Shown here one piece after another: positions 32,039 to 41,604 of a stretch of 64,000 bases of DNA. Every line of letters starts with the position of its first letter. Position 1 is the first letter of the stretch. The DNA lies in assembly GCF_935822925.1 (NCBI RefSeq), contig NZ_CAKXZS010000014.1, forward strand, positions 86,776 to 150,775, in the 5' to 3' direction. The stretch is from Mesorhizobium ventifaucium (GTDB taxonomy: Bacteria; Pseudomonadota; Alphaproteobacteria; Rhizobiales; Rhizobiaceae). The translations under genes and the position numbers were made by a program. A model generated the notes under the pieces. It was not told the origin of the DNA, made no database searches, and worked only from the letters and a program-made list of their open reading frames with translations.

Positions 32039-32737
32039 ATGAAAAACGGCAAGGTCATCAAGGCATTCCCGTTCGCGTTCGACGGGATCAACGTTTCACA
32101 TCTCGCCATCGGCACTGGTTTTCCGCCGGAGGGCGCAAAGGTCGCCGACAGCACATTCGACGGCCTGGTCGCCGCCGGCTACCTCGAGGAAGGCAAGTCG
32201 CCCGATTTGCCCCAGGAGGAGCAGCTGAACCGCGACATTATCGAGGCGCTCGACCGGAAGCTCTCCGCTGCATCCGACCAGGATCTGAAGGACATCATCG
32301 CGCGGTCGGGAACGCCATACAGCGGCAACATGGTGCATGCCCGGCTGATCTTCGCGGCCAAGCAGCAGATGCTTCGCGAAATGCAGGGTGCGGAACCGGT
32401 CCGCTCGATCGATCCGAATTCCGGGGTCACCGAGCAGCCGCTGTCGGCACCCGGTCAGGCGACGCCTCCCTCTGCGGCGGCCGCCGTCGATCAGCAGAAA
32501 GCACAGCAGGAGGCCGCGGATAAAGGAGCCGCTGCCGCCGGCGAGAACAAGGCGACCAACCAGTTCGGCGATCCCCTGCCGGCCGGCGGCGCTAAGTCGA
32601 AAGCTGAAGACGTCGACCTCGATGGCCTGAAGAAGGATGAGCTCGAGAAGCTTGCCGCCGATCGCGGTGTCGACATCAGCGCTGCAAAAACGAAGGCCGA
32701 GATTATCGAGGCAATCAACGCCGGCAAGTCGGCCTGA
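32039..32737 (+). CDS. Head-region protein with C-terminal SAP/HeH-like motif
   Basis: This is a 232-residue protein. The N-terminal part is strand-rich (KVIKAFPFAFDGINVSHLAI), the middle is low-complexity Ala/Gln, and the last 35 residues (LDGLKKDELEKLAADRGVDI, then SAAKTKAEIIEAI) fit a helix-extended-loop-helix DNA-binding motif seen in phage head proteins. I used the ATG at 32039 after AAGGA. It may link DNA with the head; function unknown. Confidence 0.6.
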   Translation: MKNGKVIKAFPFAFDGINVSHLAIGTGFPPEGAKVADSTFDGLVAAGYLEEGKSPDLPQEEQLNRDIIEALDRKLSAASDQDLKDIIARSGTPYSGNMVHARLIFAAKQQMLREMQGAEPVRSIDPNSGVTEQPLSAPGQATPPSAAAAVDQQKAQQEAADKGAAAAGENKATNQFGDPLPAGGAKSKAEDVDLDGLKKDELEKLAADRGVDISAAKTKAEIIEAINAGKSA

Positions 32738-32759
32738 TCGAACCTTCCGGAGCGGCCGC

Positions 32760-33413
32760 ATGCGTTCGACTTTCACCGTAGTTACGCCTGCGGCCGATCC
32801 TTCATTGCTAACGATCGAGCAGCTGCGCGCCGCCGCAGGTCTCGTGCCCGGCGACGCCAGCCGTGATGCCGAGCTGACCGAACTCGGCGCCAGGGTCTCC
32901 GCCGATATCGCGACGGCGTGTCAGATCCGCGGTGATGGCGTCCATGTTCCAACCTTGCGCAGCGAAGAGGTTCGCGAGGTGTTCAGGCAGCGCGGCTGCG
33001 ACGACCTGCTGTTTCTCGCTCGACGTTTTATCTCAGATCTGACGCTGGTCACAGAGGCCGGCACGGCGCTTGTTGCCGACGACACCGATCTGGACGCGGA
33101 GGCCGGGCTGCTGCAGAGGATCTCCGGTACCCGAACCTTGACCTGGCCGCGCGGTGACGCGGTGGTCGAGTACACCGCTGGATTCGAGACCGTGCCGCCC
33201 GATCTAGTCGGCGCCGCGATGGATCTTGCCAGGCTGCGGTTGTCCGCCGCCGCGCGCGACCCGCTGGTAAAGGGCGAGAGCGTCGAGATTCCCGATGTCC
33301 GAACGGTACGACAGGATTACTGGGTTGGCGCCGTTCCAGGATCCACGGCTGGGCCGGTTCCCGCGGATATCCTCGCGAAGCTCTCTCAGTACATCAACGT
33401 CGCAGTGGCATGA
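32760..33413 (+). CDS. Head-tail connector protein (gp6-like)
   Basis: This 217-residue protein matches the gp6/connector type: an N-terminal LLTIEQLRAAAGLVPGDAS with a helix bundle and VPPDLVGAAMDLARLRL near the C-terminus. It forms the ring under the portal. GGAG lies 9 bases before the ATG. Confidence 0.75.
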   Translation: MRSTFTVVTPAADPSLLTIEQLRAAAGLVPGDASRDAELTELGARVSADIATACQIRGDGVHVPTLRSEEVREVFRQRGCDDLLFLARRFISDLTLVTEAGTALVADDTDLDAEAGLLQRISGTRTLTWPRGDAVVEYTAGFETVPPDLVGAAMDLARLRLSAAARDPLVKGESVEIPDVRTVRQDYWVGAVPGSTAGPVPADILAKLSQYINVAVA

Positions 33414-33760
33414 TGACGACCCCCGCCGACCTGATTGCCGATCTTGATGCCGCCCTCGCCGACGCCGGCACTGCAGTCACCATCCGGCGCTACACCGCCC
33501 CGACGGGCACCCCGCGGCCGAAGACCGACATCGACAATGTGCCGGCCGCGGTCCGCGCTGTTCGGGCGGAAGAGCTGGTCGAAGGAATCGATCAGACGGC
33601 GTCGACGATCGTCGTCAGTCCGACTGCCCTTGCCGCGCTGCTGCCGCTGAAGAAGGGGGATAAAGCAGTCGTCGACGGCCGGGAACGCAATATCGAGCTG
33701 CCGAAGCCGATCTCGGTCCAAGGCGTTCTTGTCCGCATCGAACTGCTGGTTTCGGGCTGA
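33410..33760 (+). CDS. Head-tail joining protein (gp7/stopper-like)
   Basis: This 116-residue beta-rich protein (TAVTIRRYTAPTGTPRP, KGDKAVVDGRERNIE) is of the size and place of head-closure proteins that plug the portal before tail joining. It overlaps the connector gene by four bases. Confidence 0.65.
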   Translation: MMTTPADLIADLDAALADAGTAVTIRRYTAPTGTPRPKTDIDNVPAAVRAVRAEELVEGIDQTASTIVVSPTALAALLPLKKGDKAVVDGRERNIELPKPISVQGVLVRIELLVSG

Positions 33761-33784
33761 TGCCATTTTCTCACGGAGACCACC

Positions 33785-34069
33785 ATGCACAGACGTTCTT
33801 TCCTCGCCGGCCTTGGCCTTTCGCCGCTTGCTGCCGTGGCCGCTTTTGCCGCGCCAGCGGAACAGGCCTTGGAACCCCTCCCGGCTGTCACCAATGGTGT
33901 TTGCGACGTAGAAGTCTGGCATGACTGCTGGGTCCCGCGAGGTGATGAGCAGCATGTCCGAAGGCTAGTACGCGAAGGTGTTCAACAGGCCATAGGGCAG
34001 TATCGCGAAGCCGAAGAGCGCGGCGGATTTGGCAGGGCCATGGCCGATCACTTGAGCCGACGCGGCTGA
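33785..34069 (+). CDS. Small Tat-signal protein sharing its C-terminus with the tape measure
   Basis: This 94-residue protein starts with a twin-arginine signal (HRRSFLAGLGLSPLAAVAAF). Its end, REGVQQAIGQYREAEERGGF, closely resembles the last residues of the tape-measure protein (RQGAQEAIGQYHEAQSRGGF). Three Cys/Trp-rich positions (CDVEVWHDCWVP) lie between. It may be a spin-off of a tail domain that is exported; role unknown. Confidence 0.6.
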   Translation: MHRRSFLAGLGLSPLAAVAAFAAPAEQALEPLPAVTNGVCDVEVWHDCWVPRGDEQHVRRLVREGVQQAIGQYREAEERGGFGRAMADHLSRRG

Positions 34070-34071
34070 AG

Positions 34072-34770
34072 ATGATGGCCGGCTTCCAGTTCTTTGAGCG
34101 TGACCTGAAGTTGGCGACCGCCGGCATGGAGCCGGATGCGATCGACAAGGCGCTGGCGGCTTTTGCGAAGCAGGAGCTCAAGCGCGTTATCGGAGAAGGG
34201 ATCGCGAGCCCGACCTATGAGCGCTATGTCAACGGCGTCCATAACGCGCCGGAAGAAGCGGTGAAGGCACCCGGGCCGATTGTCTATGAATTCGTAAACT
34301 GGCCGTTGATCGTCACCACTGTCCTGGCCGAACTGCAGAAGCGGTCGCCGCGGCGCTCCGGTCGGTTCGCGAGTTCGTTCATTGTCATTGCTGGCGGCGC
34401 CATCGTTTCGGACTTCTCGGCGATCCCAGCTGCCGCGGAAGTCATCATAACCAATTTCCAGCCATACATCCGCAAGGTCGAGGGCGGTCTTTCCGGTGTG
34501 AAGCGCCGGCGCGTGTTCGATGGCACGAAAAGTTCTATGGCCTATCGCTATCGCGACAGCTTCAGCTTCGAGACTAGATTCCTCAACATCGGCGGCGGAG
34601 TGCATCCGGCGATGCCGTACATCCTGAAAGGCGGCGCACCGCTCAGGGCGGCGGTGCAGAGCAATCGCTCCAGCGCGTTCCGGGCCGGGAGAGCAACGCT
34701 GGCACGCCGCAAGGACCGTGAGGCCGGCATGCCGATCACCTATCCCTCGATCATCATCAACGCACTCTGA
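34072..34770 (+). CDS. Neck/tail-completion protein (gp10-like)
   Basis: This 232-residue protein comes between the head-tail joining and tail terminator genes. It has a helical start, then strands (GPIVYEFVNWPLIVTTV, RSGRFASSFIVIAGG), as in HK97-gp10-type proteins. The assignment is by place and layout. Confidence 0.55.
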   Translation: MMAGFQFFERDLKLATAGMEPDAIDKALAAFAKQELKRVIGEGIASPTYERYVNGVHNAPEEAVKAPGPIVYEFVNWPLIVTTVLAELQKRSPRRSGRFASSFIVIAGGAIVSDFSAIPAAAEVIITNFQPYIRKVEGGLSGVKRRRVFDGTKSSMAYRYRDSFSFETRFLNIGGGVHPAMPYILKGGAPLRAAVQSNRSSAFRAGRATLARRKDREAGMPITYPSIIINAL

Positions 34771-35183
34771 TGGCCAGTCCTGAAGCTTTCGACGTCGTCG
34801 TCCAGCAGATCGCCGATCAATGGGGCGGTTTGACCGATGTCGTCTTCGAGAACGATCCCTACGAGCTGCCGGACACGCCGACAGAGTTCGTCTACGTCGA
34901 GGTGTTCGGGGATTTCTTCGATCAGGTGTCAATCGGGGCGGAGTTGCGGGACGAAAACCTCTGGCGCGAAGCCGGCCAGATCTACCTGCATGTCATGACG
35001 CCGAACAGCACCGGCAGCCGCCGAGCGCGCGTGCTGGCGAAGCAGCTGGTCGGCATGTTCAGGGGCCAGGATATCGACAGCGTCACGTTTCGCGATGCCT
35101 CGATCGGCGCCGGTGACCCCGGCCGGACCTTCGCCAACTACTACGCCATGACCGCAACCGTAAATTTCGAAAGGGACGAATGA
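34770..35183 (+). CDS. Tail terminator protein (gp11-like)
   Basis: This 137-residue protein (EFVYVEVFGDFFDQVSIG, LYLHV-type strand QIYLHVMTPNSTGSRRA, YYAMTATVNFERDE at the end) has the size, fold pattern and place of tail terminators that cap the tail tube and join it to the head. It is coupled to both neighbours. Confidence 0.65.
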   Translation: MASPEAFDVVVQQIADQWGGLTDVVFENDPYELPDTPTEFVYVEVFGDFFDQVSIGAELRDENLWREAGQIYLHVMTPNSTGSRRARVLAKQLVGMFRGQDIDSVTFRDASIGAGDPGRTFANYYAMTATVNFERDE

Positions 35184-35362
35184 TGGCTCTCGTGCTGAAA
35201 GCATTCCCGACGCGCCTGCGCCGCTTCAAGGAAGGCGATCGCGTCTCGCCGCAGGATGATCTGTCGCCGCAGGGCTTCGATCGCCTGGTCGAGACAGGTT
35301 ATATTGAAAAGCTGCCGTACGCCGCGAAGCTGAAAAAGCAGGATCCGTCAAAGGCGGACTAG
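35180..35362 (+). CDS. Small phage protein, unknown function
   Basis: This 60-residue basic protein (VLKAFPTRLRRFKEGDRV) has a start resembling that of the product of 32039-32737 (VIKAFPFAFDG...). It lies before the tail tube gene. Function unknown. Confidence 0.6.
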   Translation: MMALVLKAFPTRLRRFKEGDRVSPQDDLSPQGFDRLVETGYIEKLPYAAKLKKQDPSKAD

Positions 35363-35424
35363 CCTCTCCTCTCAACCAATCAACCCCGTCCGCCCATTGA
35401 GGCGGCCCACCGATGGAGCCTCCG

Positions 35425-36909
35425 ATGGATTCCAACCGCACCCGCATGACCGTCGTCGAGGAAGTGACCCTCGGCATCACGCCCGTCACGCCGCGCATGC
35501 GTACGGCGCGCTTCACAGGCGAGACGCTGGCATTTCGCCCGACCTTCGTCACCTCGGAAGAGATCCGCGATGATCGGATGAACTCTGATCCGATCAAAAT
35601 CGGCGAGACGAACAGCGGTCCGGTCAATGGCGAGCTCTCGTTCCCGGTTGATGAATCGCCTCTGTCGCTCTGGCTGAAGTCGCTGATGTGCTCGACCTGG
35701 CTGAACACACCGTTCCGCGACAATGATGGTGTCGTCGATTCCGTCATCACCGGGCTGGCCGACACAACTGACGTCGCCACGGTTACCGCCGGCGCCGCAT
35801 TCGTAGCCGGTCAGCTGGTGCGCTTCACCGGCTTCACCCCATCGGCGAACAATGGCGTCTTCAAATGCACGACCGGCAGCGCGACGGTTCCGGCATTCCT
35901 CGGCGCAGGCTTTGTCGCCGAAGCCGCGCCGCCTGCTACAGCACGCATGAAGGTGGTAGGCTTCATGGGCGCCGCGGCTGACATCACGGCGCTCGCCGAC
36001 GGCCTCGGCTCGACGCTGCTTGACTTCACCACGCTCGGCCTGCGCGTCGGCCAGTGGGTCAAGATCGGTGGCACCGCCGATGTCACCAGCTTCGCCTTCC
36101 TGGTCACCGCCGGCGCGATCGCCCGCCGCAACGCATGGGCCCGCATCACCGCTATCGCGGCGGCCAAACTGACGCTCGACAATCTGCCGGCCGGCTGGAC
36201 AGCTGATGTGGGTACCGGCAAGACGATCCAGGTGTTCTTCGGTGACCAGATCAAGAACGGCGTCGACACCAAGAGCTGCACGATCGAGCGCGGCTTCATG
36301 GGCCAGGCGGTACCGACCTATATTGCACAGCGCGGCATGCTCGCCGGCGAAGGCCAGTTCAACTTCACGACCGAGGACAAGGCGAAATACACATTCACCT
36401 TCTCCGGGATGAGCGGGCAGGCCTCGACGACGTCGCTGGACAGCGCGCCGGATGCGGCGACGACGAATGCCGTCATGGCGGCAGCCGTCAATGTCGGCAG
36501 GATCGCGGAAAACGGCGTCTGTCTCGGTTCGCCGAACTGGATGCAGTCGCTGCAGATCAGCGTCAACAACAATTTGCGCATGATCAACGCGCTCGACTGC
36601 GACGAGACGATCGGCCCGGTCGCCATCGGCAAGGGCAGCTTCGACGTCACAGTCAACGCGCCAACCTATTTCGGGTCGGACGCGCTGCTGACCAAGCTCT
36701 TCGCTGGGACACCGAGCAACATCAACACGCGCATCGCCAAGAACAACCAGGCAATCATATTTGCGATCCCGCGTATCACTTTCACCGACGGTTCCCCGTC
36801 GGCGACGGCCAAGAACACCGACACGACGCTGCCGTTGGTCGGTCAGGCCTCGAAGGATGAGCTGACCTCTGCCCATCTCATCATCGATCGCCTGGAATAT
36901 TTCGTCTGA
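35425..36909 (+). CDS. Major tail tube protein
   Basis: This 494-residue protein is long for a tail tube subunit. It has the tube-type start (TLGITPVTPRMRTARFTGET, then EEIRDDRM) and end, with an inserted beta-rich stretch (residues about 115-260) that probably decorates the outside. The ATG at 35425 has GGAG 8 bases upstream; one at 35413 is less likely. It lies upstream of the tail chaperones, as expected. Confidence 0.75.
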   Translation: MDSNRTRMTVVEEVTLGITPVTPRMRTARFTGETLAFRPTFVTSEEIRDDRMNSDPIKIGETNSGPVNGELSFPVDESPLSLWLKSLMCSTWLNTPFRDNDGVVDSVITGLADTTDVATVTAGAAFVAGQLVRFTGFTPSANNGVFKCTTGSATVPAFLGAGFVAEAAPPATARMKVVGFMGAAADITALADGLGSTLLDFTTLGLRVGQWVKIGGTADVTSFAFLVTAGAIARRNAWARITAIAAAKLTLDNLPAGWTADVGTGKTIQVFFGDQIKNGVDTKSCTIERGFMGQAVPTYIAQRGMLAGEGQFNFTTEDKAKYTFTFSGMSGQASTTSLDSAPDAATTNAVMAAAVNVGRIAENGVCLGSPNWMQSLQISVNNNLRMINALDCDETIGPVAIGKGSFDVTVNAPTYFGSDALLTKLFAGTPSNINTRIAKNNQAIIFAIPRITFTDGSPSATAKNTDTTLPLVGQASKDELTSAHLIIDRLEYFV

Positions 36910-37007
36910 TTGAGAGTTCCCGGCCGACACCGGGACTGGTTCTGCGCAGAAGGCGGGCGGCTTGTCGGAGCCGCCCGATCCCTCAAACTCCCCGACAGGA
37001 GAGAAAC

Positions 37008-37445
37008 ATGACCATCAAGCTGGCCAGCCTGAGCGCTGACCTATCGAAGGAACGCGAAGGCGACTGGATTCCTGTCAAGGAATGGCTAGGTCTTGACCCG
37101 GAAAAGCCCTACGAGACTACGCCGTTGCCCGGGCTCGAATTTCTGGTGCGGTCGACGAACTATCCAGACTACGTGACGGCGCGTCAGGACGTGCTGGAAA
37201 AGCTTAAGCAGGAATACCCTAACGACAAGGTGCCGTCTGACGTTCAGGCGCGCTTTGAAGGCCAGCTGTCGGTCGAGCACCTTCTCCTTGGTTGGAAGGG
37301 CCTCGACGTCGAATATTCGCCCGACCTGGTCGGTACCATCCTCGTTGCCGAAGAGCATCGCGTGATGCGTCAGATGATCTTCTGGTGCGCCGGCCGTGTC
37401 GGCAAGAAAAAGGTCGAGTTCGTCCAGGCCGCAACAAAAAACTAG
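37008..37445 (+). CDS. Tail assembly chaperone, short form (G-like)
   Basis: This 145-residue protein comes between the tail tube and tape-measure genes. It ends at TAG directly after the slippery heptamer at 37436-37442. Like lambda gpG it would coat the tape measure during tail assembly. The longer G-T-like form is made by -1 frameshifting. Confidence 0.82.
   Translation: MTIKLASLSADLSKEREGDWIPVKEWLGLDPEKPYETTPLPGLEFLVRSTNYPDYVTARQDVLEKLKQEYPNDKVPSDVQARFEGQLSVEHLLLGWKGLDVEYSPDLVGTILVAEEHRVMRQMIFWCAGRVGKKKVEFVQAATKN
37436..37442 (+). promoter_or_regulatory. -1 frameshift site A AAA AAC
   Basis: The heptamer A AAA AAC is in the correct frame (codons AAA and AAC, then TAG). Slipping back one base continues as CTA GCG GCG into an open frame of 119 codons that stays open to the start of the tape-measure gene. 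This is the textbook arrangement for siphovirus tail chaperones. Confidence 0.9.
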
Positions 37446-37801
37446 CGGCGGCCTTCCGCTACGACCTCGAGCGGAATGGCCAGGACAAATGGCTGGCGAA
37501 GATCGCGGCCGAATTCCCGCTGGAACTGCCGAGAGAGAAGGTCCCTACACGCCCGGAAGAGGCTCGTGCGGAATACTGGCACGATTTCTACTGGCGGGCT
37601 TGGGAAGCGCTTCGGTTCGACCGGCAATATGGCGCGATGGGCGGAGAGTCCCCGATCGCGTTCATCGCCTATGACGCTTACGCCAGGCGCTACGGCCTCG
37701 AGGGTGAAGCCTTCGACCGCTTCCACACCTTCATGACTGCCATCGACACCGAGTGGCTAATCCACGTTGCCAAAAAGGAAGGGGAGGCTGAGAACAAATG
37801 A
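37443..37801 (+). CDS. Tail assembly chaperone, frameshift extension (T-like)
   Basis: This frame is reached from 37008 by -1 slippage at A AAA AAC and adds about 118 residues (LAAAFRYDLERNGQDKWLAK, WHDFYWRAWEALRFDRQYG). It has no plausible start of its own at the junction. The fused product spans 37008-37801, about 263 residues. The T-like part would contact the tail tube protein. Its stop overlaps the tape-measure ATG. Confidence 0.85.
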
Positions 37802-40800
37802 CCATACAGCTTTCCCGACTGGTCACCTCGGCCGAGATCGACGCCTCGAAATACAAGGCCGGCGCCGACCAGAAGGTCGCCTCCGATCAGGCCATGGTGG
37901 CGTCGGCTCGCGCCGTCGGGGAGGCCGTCGCGGCGAGCGACACGAAGATCGGCACGTCTGGCAACGTCGTGTCGATTCTGACGCGTCGCTATGTCGAGGG
38001 CCAGAAGGAAGCGCAGGCATTCGAGCGCGACCTTCGCGGCCTAAACCGTCAGCTCGAAACCGGCAAGCTGTCAGTTGAACAGGCTGCGACGATCCTGGTC
38101 GGCATGAACCAGAAGCTCGGCATGAACGCCAACGCCTCGGAACTTGCAGCCAAGGGGCAGACCCAGCTCGCGGCCGCCGTCGGCGCCGCGAATGCCCAGA
38201 TCGAGGGTCAAGCTTCTGCGCTGGTACATGCAGCTGCGGCACAGCGCGCGATGATCGCGCAGGCCCGCGCCGATCAGCAGGCTGAAAACAGCCGTCAAAT
38301 CGGCGCGGCGAACCAAGGTCAGTTCAACGCGGTCCTTGGCGTCCAGACAGCGCCGTCGGCCGGCGCCCGCGCGTCGGCATCGGTGTTCGAAGCCGAGTTT
38401 GCCCGGCTGGAGGAGACTGCGCGTCTACGGGCACAGCAAGCAGGTTCCGTGTTCGCCGATCAATTCAACGCGTCGGTAATGACGAATTCCGGGAAGTCCG
38501 CAAGAGCGTCAGCCTCTGTTTTTGAGGAATCCGGCCGTGAGGCGGATCTGATGGCTGCGAAGGTCGCGGCTCTGCGTGCTGAGCTCAATCCTCTGGCCGC
38601 TGCGCAGGACCGCGTCAATGCCGAGATCGCTGAGTACGCCGCTTTGGCGGCAAGAGGCGCCATCAGCGCGGACGAACTTGCTCAGGCGCAGGCCATGGCC
38701 CGTGGCCGCTCGGCGGCGAACCAGAACGCTTACAAAGGCGTCAACCAGTTCAACACCGGAAACATCGCCGCGCAATTCCAGGACATCGCCGTAACCTCGG
38801 CGATTGGTATGAGCCCGCTCCAGATCGCCCTCCAGCAGGGCACTCAGCTTTCGGCCGTGCTCGGCCCGATGGGGGCGGCCGGCGCGGCCAAGTCGCTGGG
38901 TTCTGCGTTGCTGTCGATCGTCAATCCGACCTCGCTCATCGTTCTCGGCCTCGTCGGCGCAACGGCGGCGGCAGTCCAGTGGTTCACGAAAGGGCGTGAA
39001 GGCGCCAAGACCATGGATGACGCCCTCAAGCTGCATTCCGAGAACTTGAAGCTGTTGAAAGATGAATACGGTGATCTCGGCGAGGCCGTCAAAAGTGTCG
39101 GCTCGATCGGTGGTCAGGCCTTCACCTCCGCGCAAGTCCGCGGAAACCAGACCATGCTGGACGCGATGCTGCGCGACAAGGCTGGGCCGTTCCTCGAACA
39201 GCTGAGCGGCACAAGCTGGACGCAAAGCCTGTTCGGCAATGGCGGCGGTATCGCCGGGCTTCGCGATCTGCCCGGCGGCCAGGCCCAGTTTGCGGCGCCT
39301 ATCAACGCGCTGATCAAAAGCGCACGCGAAGGCAAGACCGACCTCGCCAGCTTCGACGATGAGGTCGAGCGTCTGTTTCAGAAGCTTCTGCCTGCCGCGA
39401 GCGATCCGACCGCCCTGCGCAACACAGCCGATGCCATCCTCCTGCTCGGCGACAATGCCTTCAGCGTCACTGGCAAGTTCGCGCCGTTCGCTGATGCCAT
39501 CAACAGGCTCAAAGTCGAGGCCGCCGACGGCGCGCCTGATGTCTACCAGTTCAACCAGGAAATCGAGCGGATAGGCCAGACCAATGGCCTGCAAAAGCTC
39601 GCTGACGAAGCCATCATCGCCGGCAAGGAAATCGTCGATCTCGCCCGGCAGGCGGAGGAACTGGAAAAGATACTGGCGCGGATCGACCGCGAGAACACGC
39701 GCCCTGGCCTCGCCGACTTGCGCTCGTTTGGCAGGTACGTCGCCGTCCGCGATGCAACACTTCGCCGTGAGAACGACCAGTTCGCAGCCGAGCAGCAGAT
39801 GGCGCGGGCGCGCACCAATGCCGAAAGACTCGCTGCGATCGAGGCGCAGGTCAGGGCTCGCGCGGTGGAAGACGGCGACAAGGGCGGCGGCCTGCAAGCC
39901 CGGGTCAACCGTGCGCTGGAGGCCGAGCGCAACCGGCAGGCGATCGAGGCGCGCGACGCCCAGGTGGCGCGCGGTCTTGCGATTGACAAGACGCTGGCCA
40001 GCCAGCAGCTCGATCTCACTCTGATCGGCAAGACCGCCGGCGAGGCGGCAAAACTGCGGATGGAATTCGAGCAGATCGCTGCGATCCGCGAGGAGGCCGC
40101 CGAGAAGGGTATTGCGGCGGATGAAACCGAGATCGCTGCGATAAAGGCCAAGGCCGAGGCTTATGGCAAGTTCGCCGACGAGATCGCCCGCGCCAATCTT
40201 GCGCGCGAGCTCAATTTCGAGCGCGACCAGCAGTTTCGTTCGGCGCAGGACCAGGCGATCGCGTCACGGCAGCAGGGTGCCGGTCTGGCGGTCGACCTCA
40301 ATTCGCCGGCGGCGCAGCAGATGCGTGACCTCGCCAGGTTCGCCGACGCGAAAGGTCTTGCTGTCGGATTCCTGACCGATTTTAAATCCGAGCTGCTGAG
40401 TAATGGTGGCGACGTCGGCAAGGCGCTTGGGGAATCAATCCTCAATGCGCTTACGACGTCGATGGACAAGCAGTTGAGCGACATCTTCGACCGGCTGGGG
40501 ACGTGGATCGCTGCAGTACTGACTGGGCAGAGGCCAGGCGCGGGCCTTGGGGGCGGCGCTGGCTTTGTCGCTGACACGACGCTCTCCGCGTTCCTCGGGG
40601 CTTCGAACGATAACTACGCGCCGGGAGCTGTGACGCGCTCACCGCTGGCTGCTATCGGCCCGGGATCCGGCAGCATGGCCGCCTATGCGAGCGCCATCCG
40701 CTCGATCGAGAGCGCCGGCAGCGGCGGCTATTCGGCGCTTGGTCCGTGGACGAGAGGCGACCGGGCCTATGGCGCCTATCAGGTGATGGGTAACAATATT

Positions 40801-41601
40801 CCGTCCTGGTCGCAGGATGCGCTAGGCAAGTCTCTCACACCAAGCCAATTCCTTGCCGATCCTGCCGCTCAGGATGCGATCTTCAAGACCCAGTTTGGCA
40901 AATACCTGTCGAAATACGGAAATCCCCAGGATGCCGCCTCGGCCTGGTTCACCGGCGGCCCTCTCAAGACAGGCGCAGGTGCCCGAGATATGCTCGGCAC
41001 TTCCGGCTCGGCCTATGTCGACAAGTTCAATGCTGCCGTGAACAGGGCAACGGAAGGTCTTGGCGGTCTCGACACCACAGTCACCAACACGGTCCAGAGC
41101 CTTGCCGGAGGCCTCGGCGGCAAAGGTGGTCTGGCATCCATTCTCGAGGGTCTGAAGCCGGGGAATTTTCAGGCCAACACGTCGCTATCGGAGATCCTCG
41201 GCTATGCCGGATCCGCGCCGGCACCGAGCGGCGGGGGTGGCGGCATCTTTTCAGCCCTGCTGAGCTTCATTCCGAAGCTGTTCGGATTTGCCAACGGCAC
41301 CGACTTCGCGCCTGGCGGCCTTGCCAGGATCAACGAGATGGGTGGCGAGATCGTCGATCTGCCGCGAGGATCCCGGGTTATCCCGCATGACGTCTCTATG
41401 CGAATGGCTGCCAACGCGAACCGGCCGTCTCAGCCCAGCAAGGTTGATTTCAACATCAACCTCGACGGCGCCAACGGCGATGAGCATGTGCGGATGCTGG
41501 CGCGTCAGGGCGCACAGGAAGCGATCGGCCAGTACCACGAAGCGCAGTCCCGCGGCGGTTTTGGCGAACTACAGCGGCAATATGCTTCGCAGAAGGGTTA
41601 G
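37798..41601 (+). CDS. Tape-measure protein with lytic transglycosylase domain
   Basis: This 1267-residue protein sets tail length. The N-terminal 800 residues are Ala/Gln-rich helices with a hydrophobic stretch near residues 340-400 (IVNPTSLIVLGLVGATAAAV). Residues about 960-1070 are a lysozyme-like transglycosylase (AIRSIESAGSGGYSALGP, YGAYQVMGNNIPSW, AASAWFTGGP) that would open the cell wall during DNA entry. The last 30 residues match the end of the small Tat protein at 33785. Confidence 0.9.
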   Translation: MTIQLSRLVTSAEIDASKYKAGADQKVASDQAMVASARAVGEAVAASDTKIGTSGNVVSILTRRYVEGQKEAQAFERDLRGLNRQLETGKLSVEQAATILVGMNQKLGMNANASELAAKGQTQLAAAVGAANAQIEGQASALVHAAAAQRAMIAQARADQQAENSRQIGAANQGQFNAVLGVQTAPSAGARASASVFEAEFARLEETARLRAQQAGSVFADQFNASVMTNSGKSARASASVFEESGREADLMAAKVAALRAELNPLAAAQDRVNAEIAEYAALAARGAISADELAQAQAMARGRSAANQNAYKGVNQFNTGNIAAQFQDIAVTSAIGMSPLQIALQQGTQLSAVLGPMGAAGAAKSLGSALLSIVNPTSLIVLGLVGATAAAVQWFTKGREGAKTMDDALKLHSENLKLLKDEYGDLGEAVKSVGSIGGQAFTSAQVRGNQTMLDAMLRDKAGPFLEQLSGTSWTQSLFGNGGGIAGLRDLPGGQAQFAAPINALIKSAREGKTDLASFDDEVERLFQKLLPAASDPTALRNTADAILLLGDNAFSVTGKFAPFADAINRLKVEAADGAPDVYQFNQEIERIGQTNGLQKLADEAIIAGKEIVDLARQAEELEKILARIDRENTRPGLADLRSFGRYVAVRDATLRRENDQFAAEQQMARARTNAERLAAIEAQVRARAVEDGDKGGGLQARVNRALEAERNRQAIEARDAQVARGLAIDKTLASQQLDLTLIGKTAGEAAKLRMEFEQIAAIREEAAEKGIAADETEIAAIKAKAEAYGKFADEIARANLARELNFERDQQFRSAQDQAIASRQQGAGLAVDLNSPAAQQMRDLARFADAKGLAVGFLTDFKSELLSNGGDVGKALGESILNALTTSMDKQLSDIFDRLGTWIAAVLTGQRPGAGLGGGAGFVADTTLSAFLGASNDNYAPGAVTRSPLAAIGPGSGSMAAYASAIRSIESAGSGGYSALGPWTRGDRAYGAYQVMGNNIPSWSQDALGKSLTPSQFLADPAAQDAIFKTQFGKYLSKYGNPQDAASAWFTGGPLKTGAGARDMLGTSGSAYVDKFNAAVNRATEGLGGLDTTVTNTVQSLAGGLGGKGGLASILEGLKPGNFQANTSLSEILGYAGSAPAPSGGGGGIFSALLSFIPKLFGFANGTDFAPGGLARINEMGGEIVDLPRGSRVIPHDVSMRMAANANRPSQPSKVDFNINLDGANGDEHVRMLARQGAQEAIGQYHEAQSRGGFGELQRQYASQKG

Positions 41602-41604
41602 AGC

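Noticed and set aside
35380..36930. Minus-strand open frame of 516 codons opposite the tail tube gene
   Set aside because: It is the mirror of a GC-rich real gene, with low-complexity Arg/Asp/Gly composition and no ribosome site; the plus-strand gene fits the tail operon.
38509..39897. Minus-strand open frame of 462 codons opposite the tape-measure gene
   Set aside because: Shadow of a Gly/Ala-rich coding sequence; the tape-measure gene is well supported by place, length and domain.
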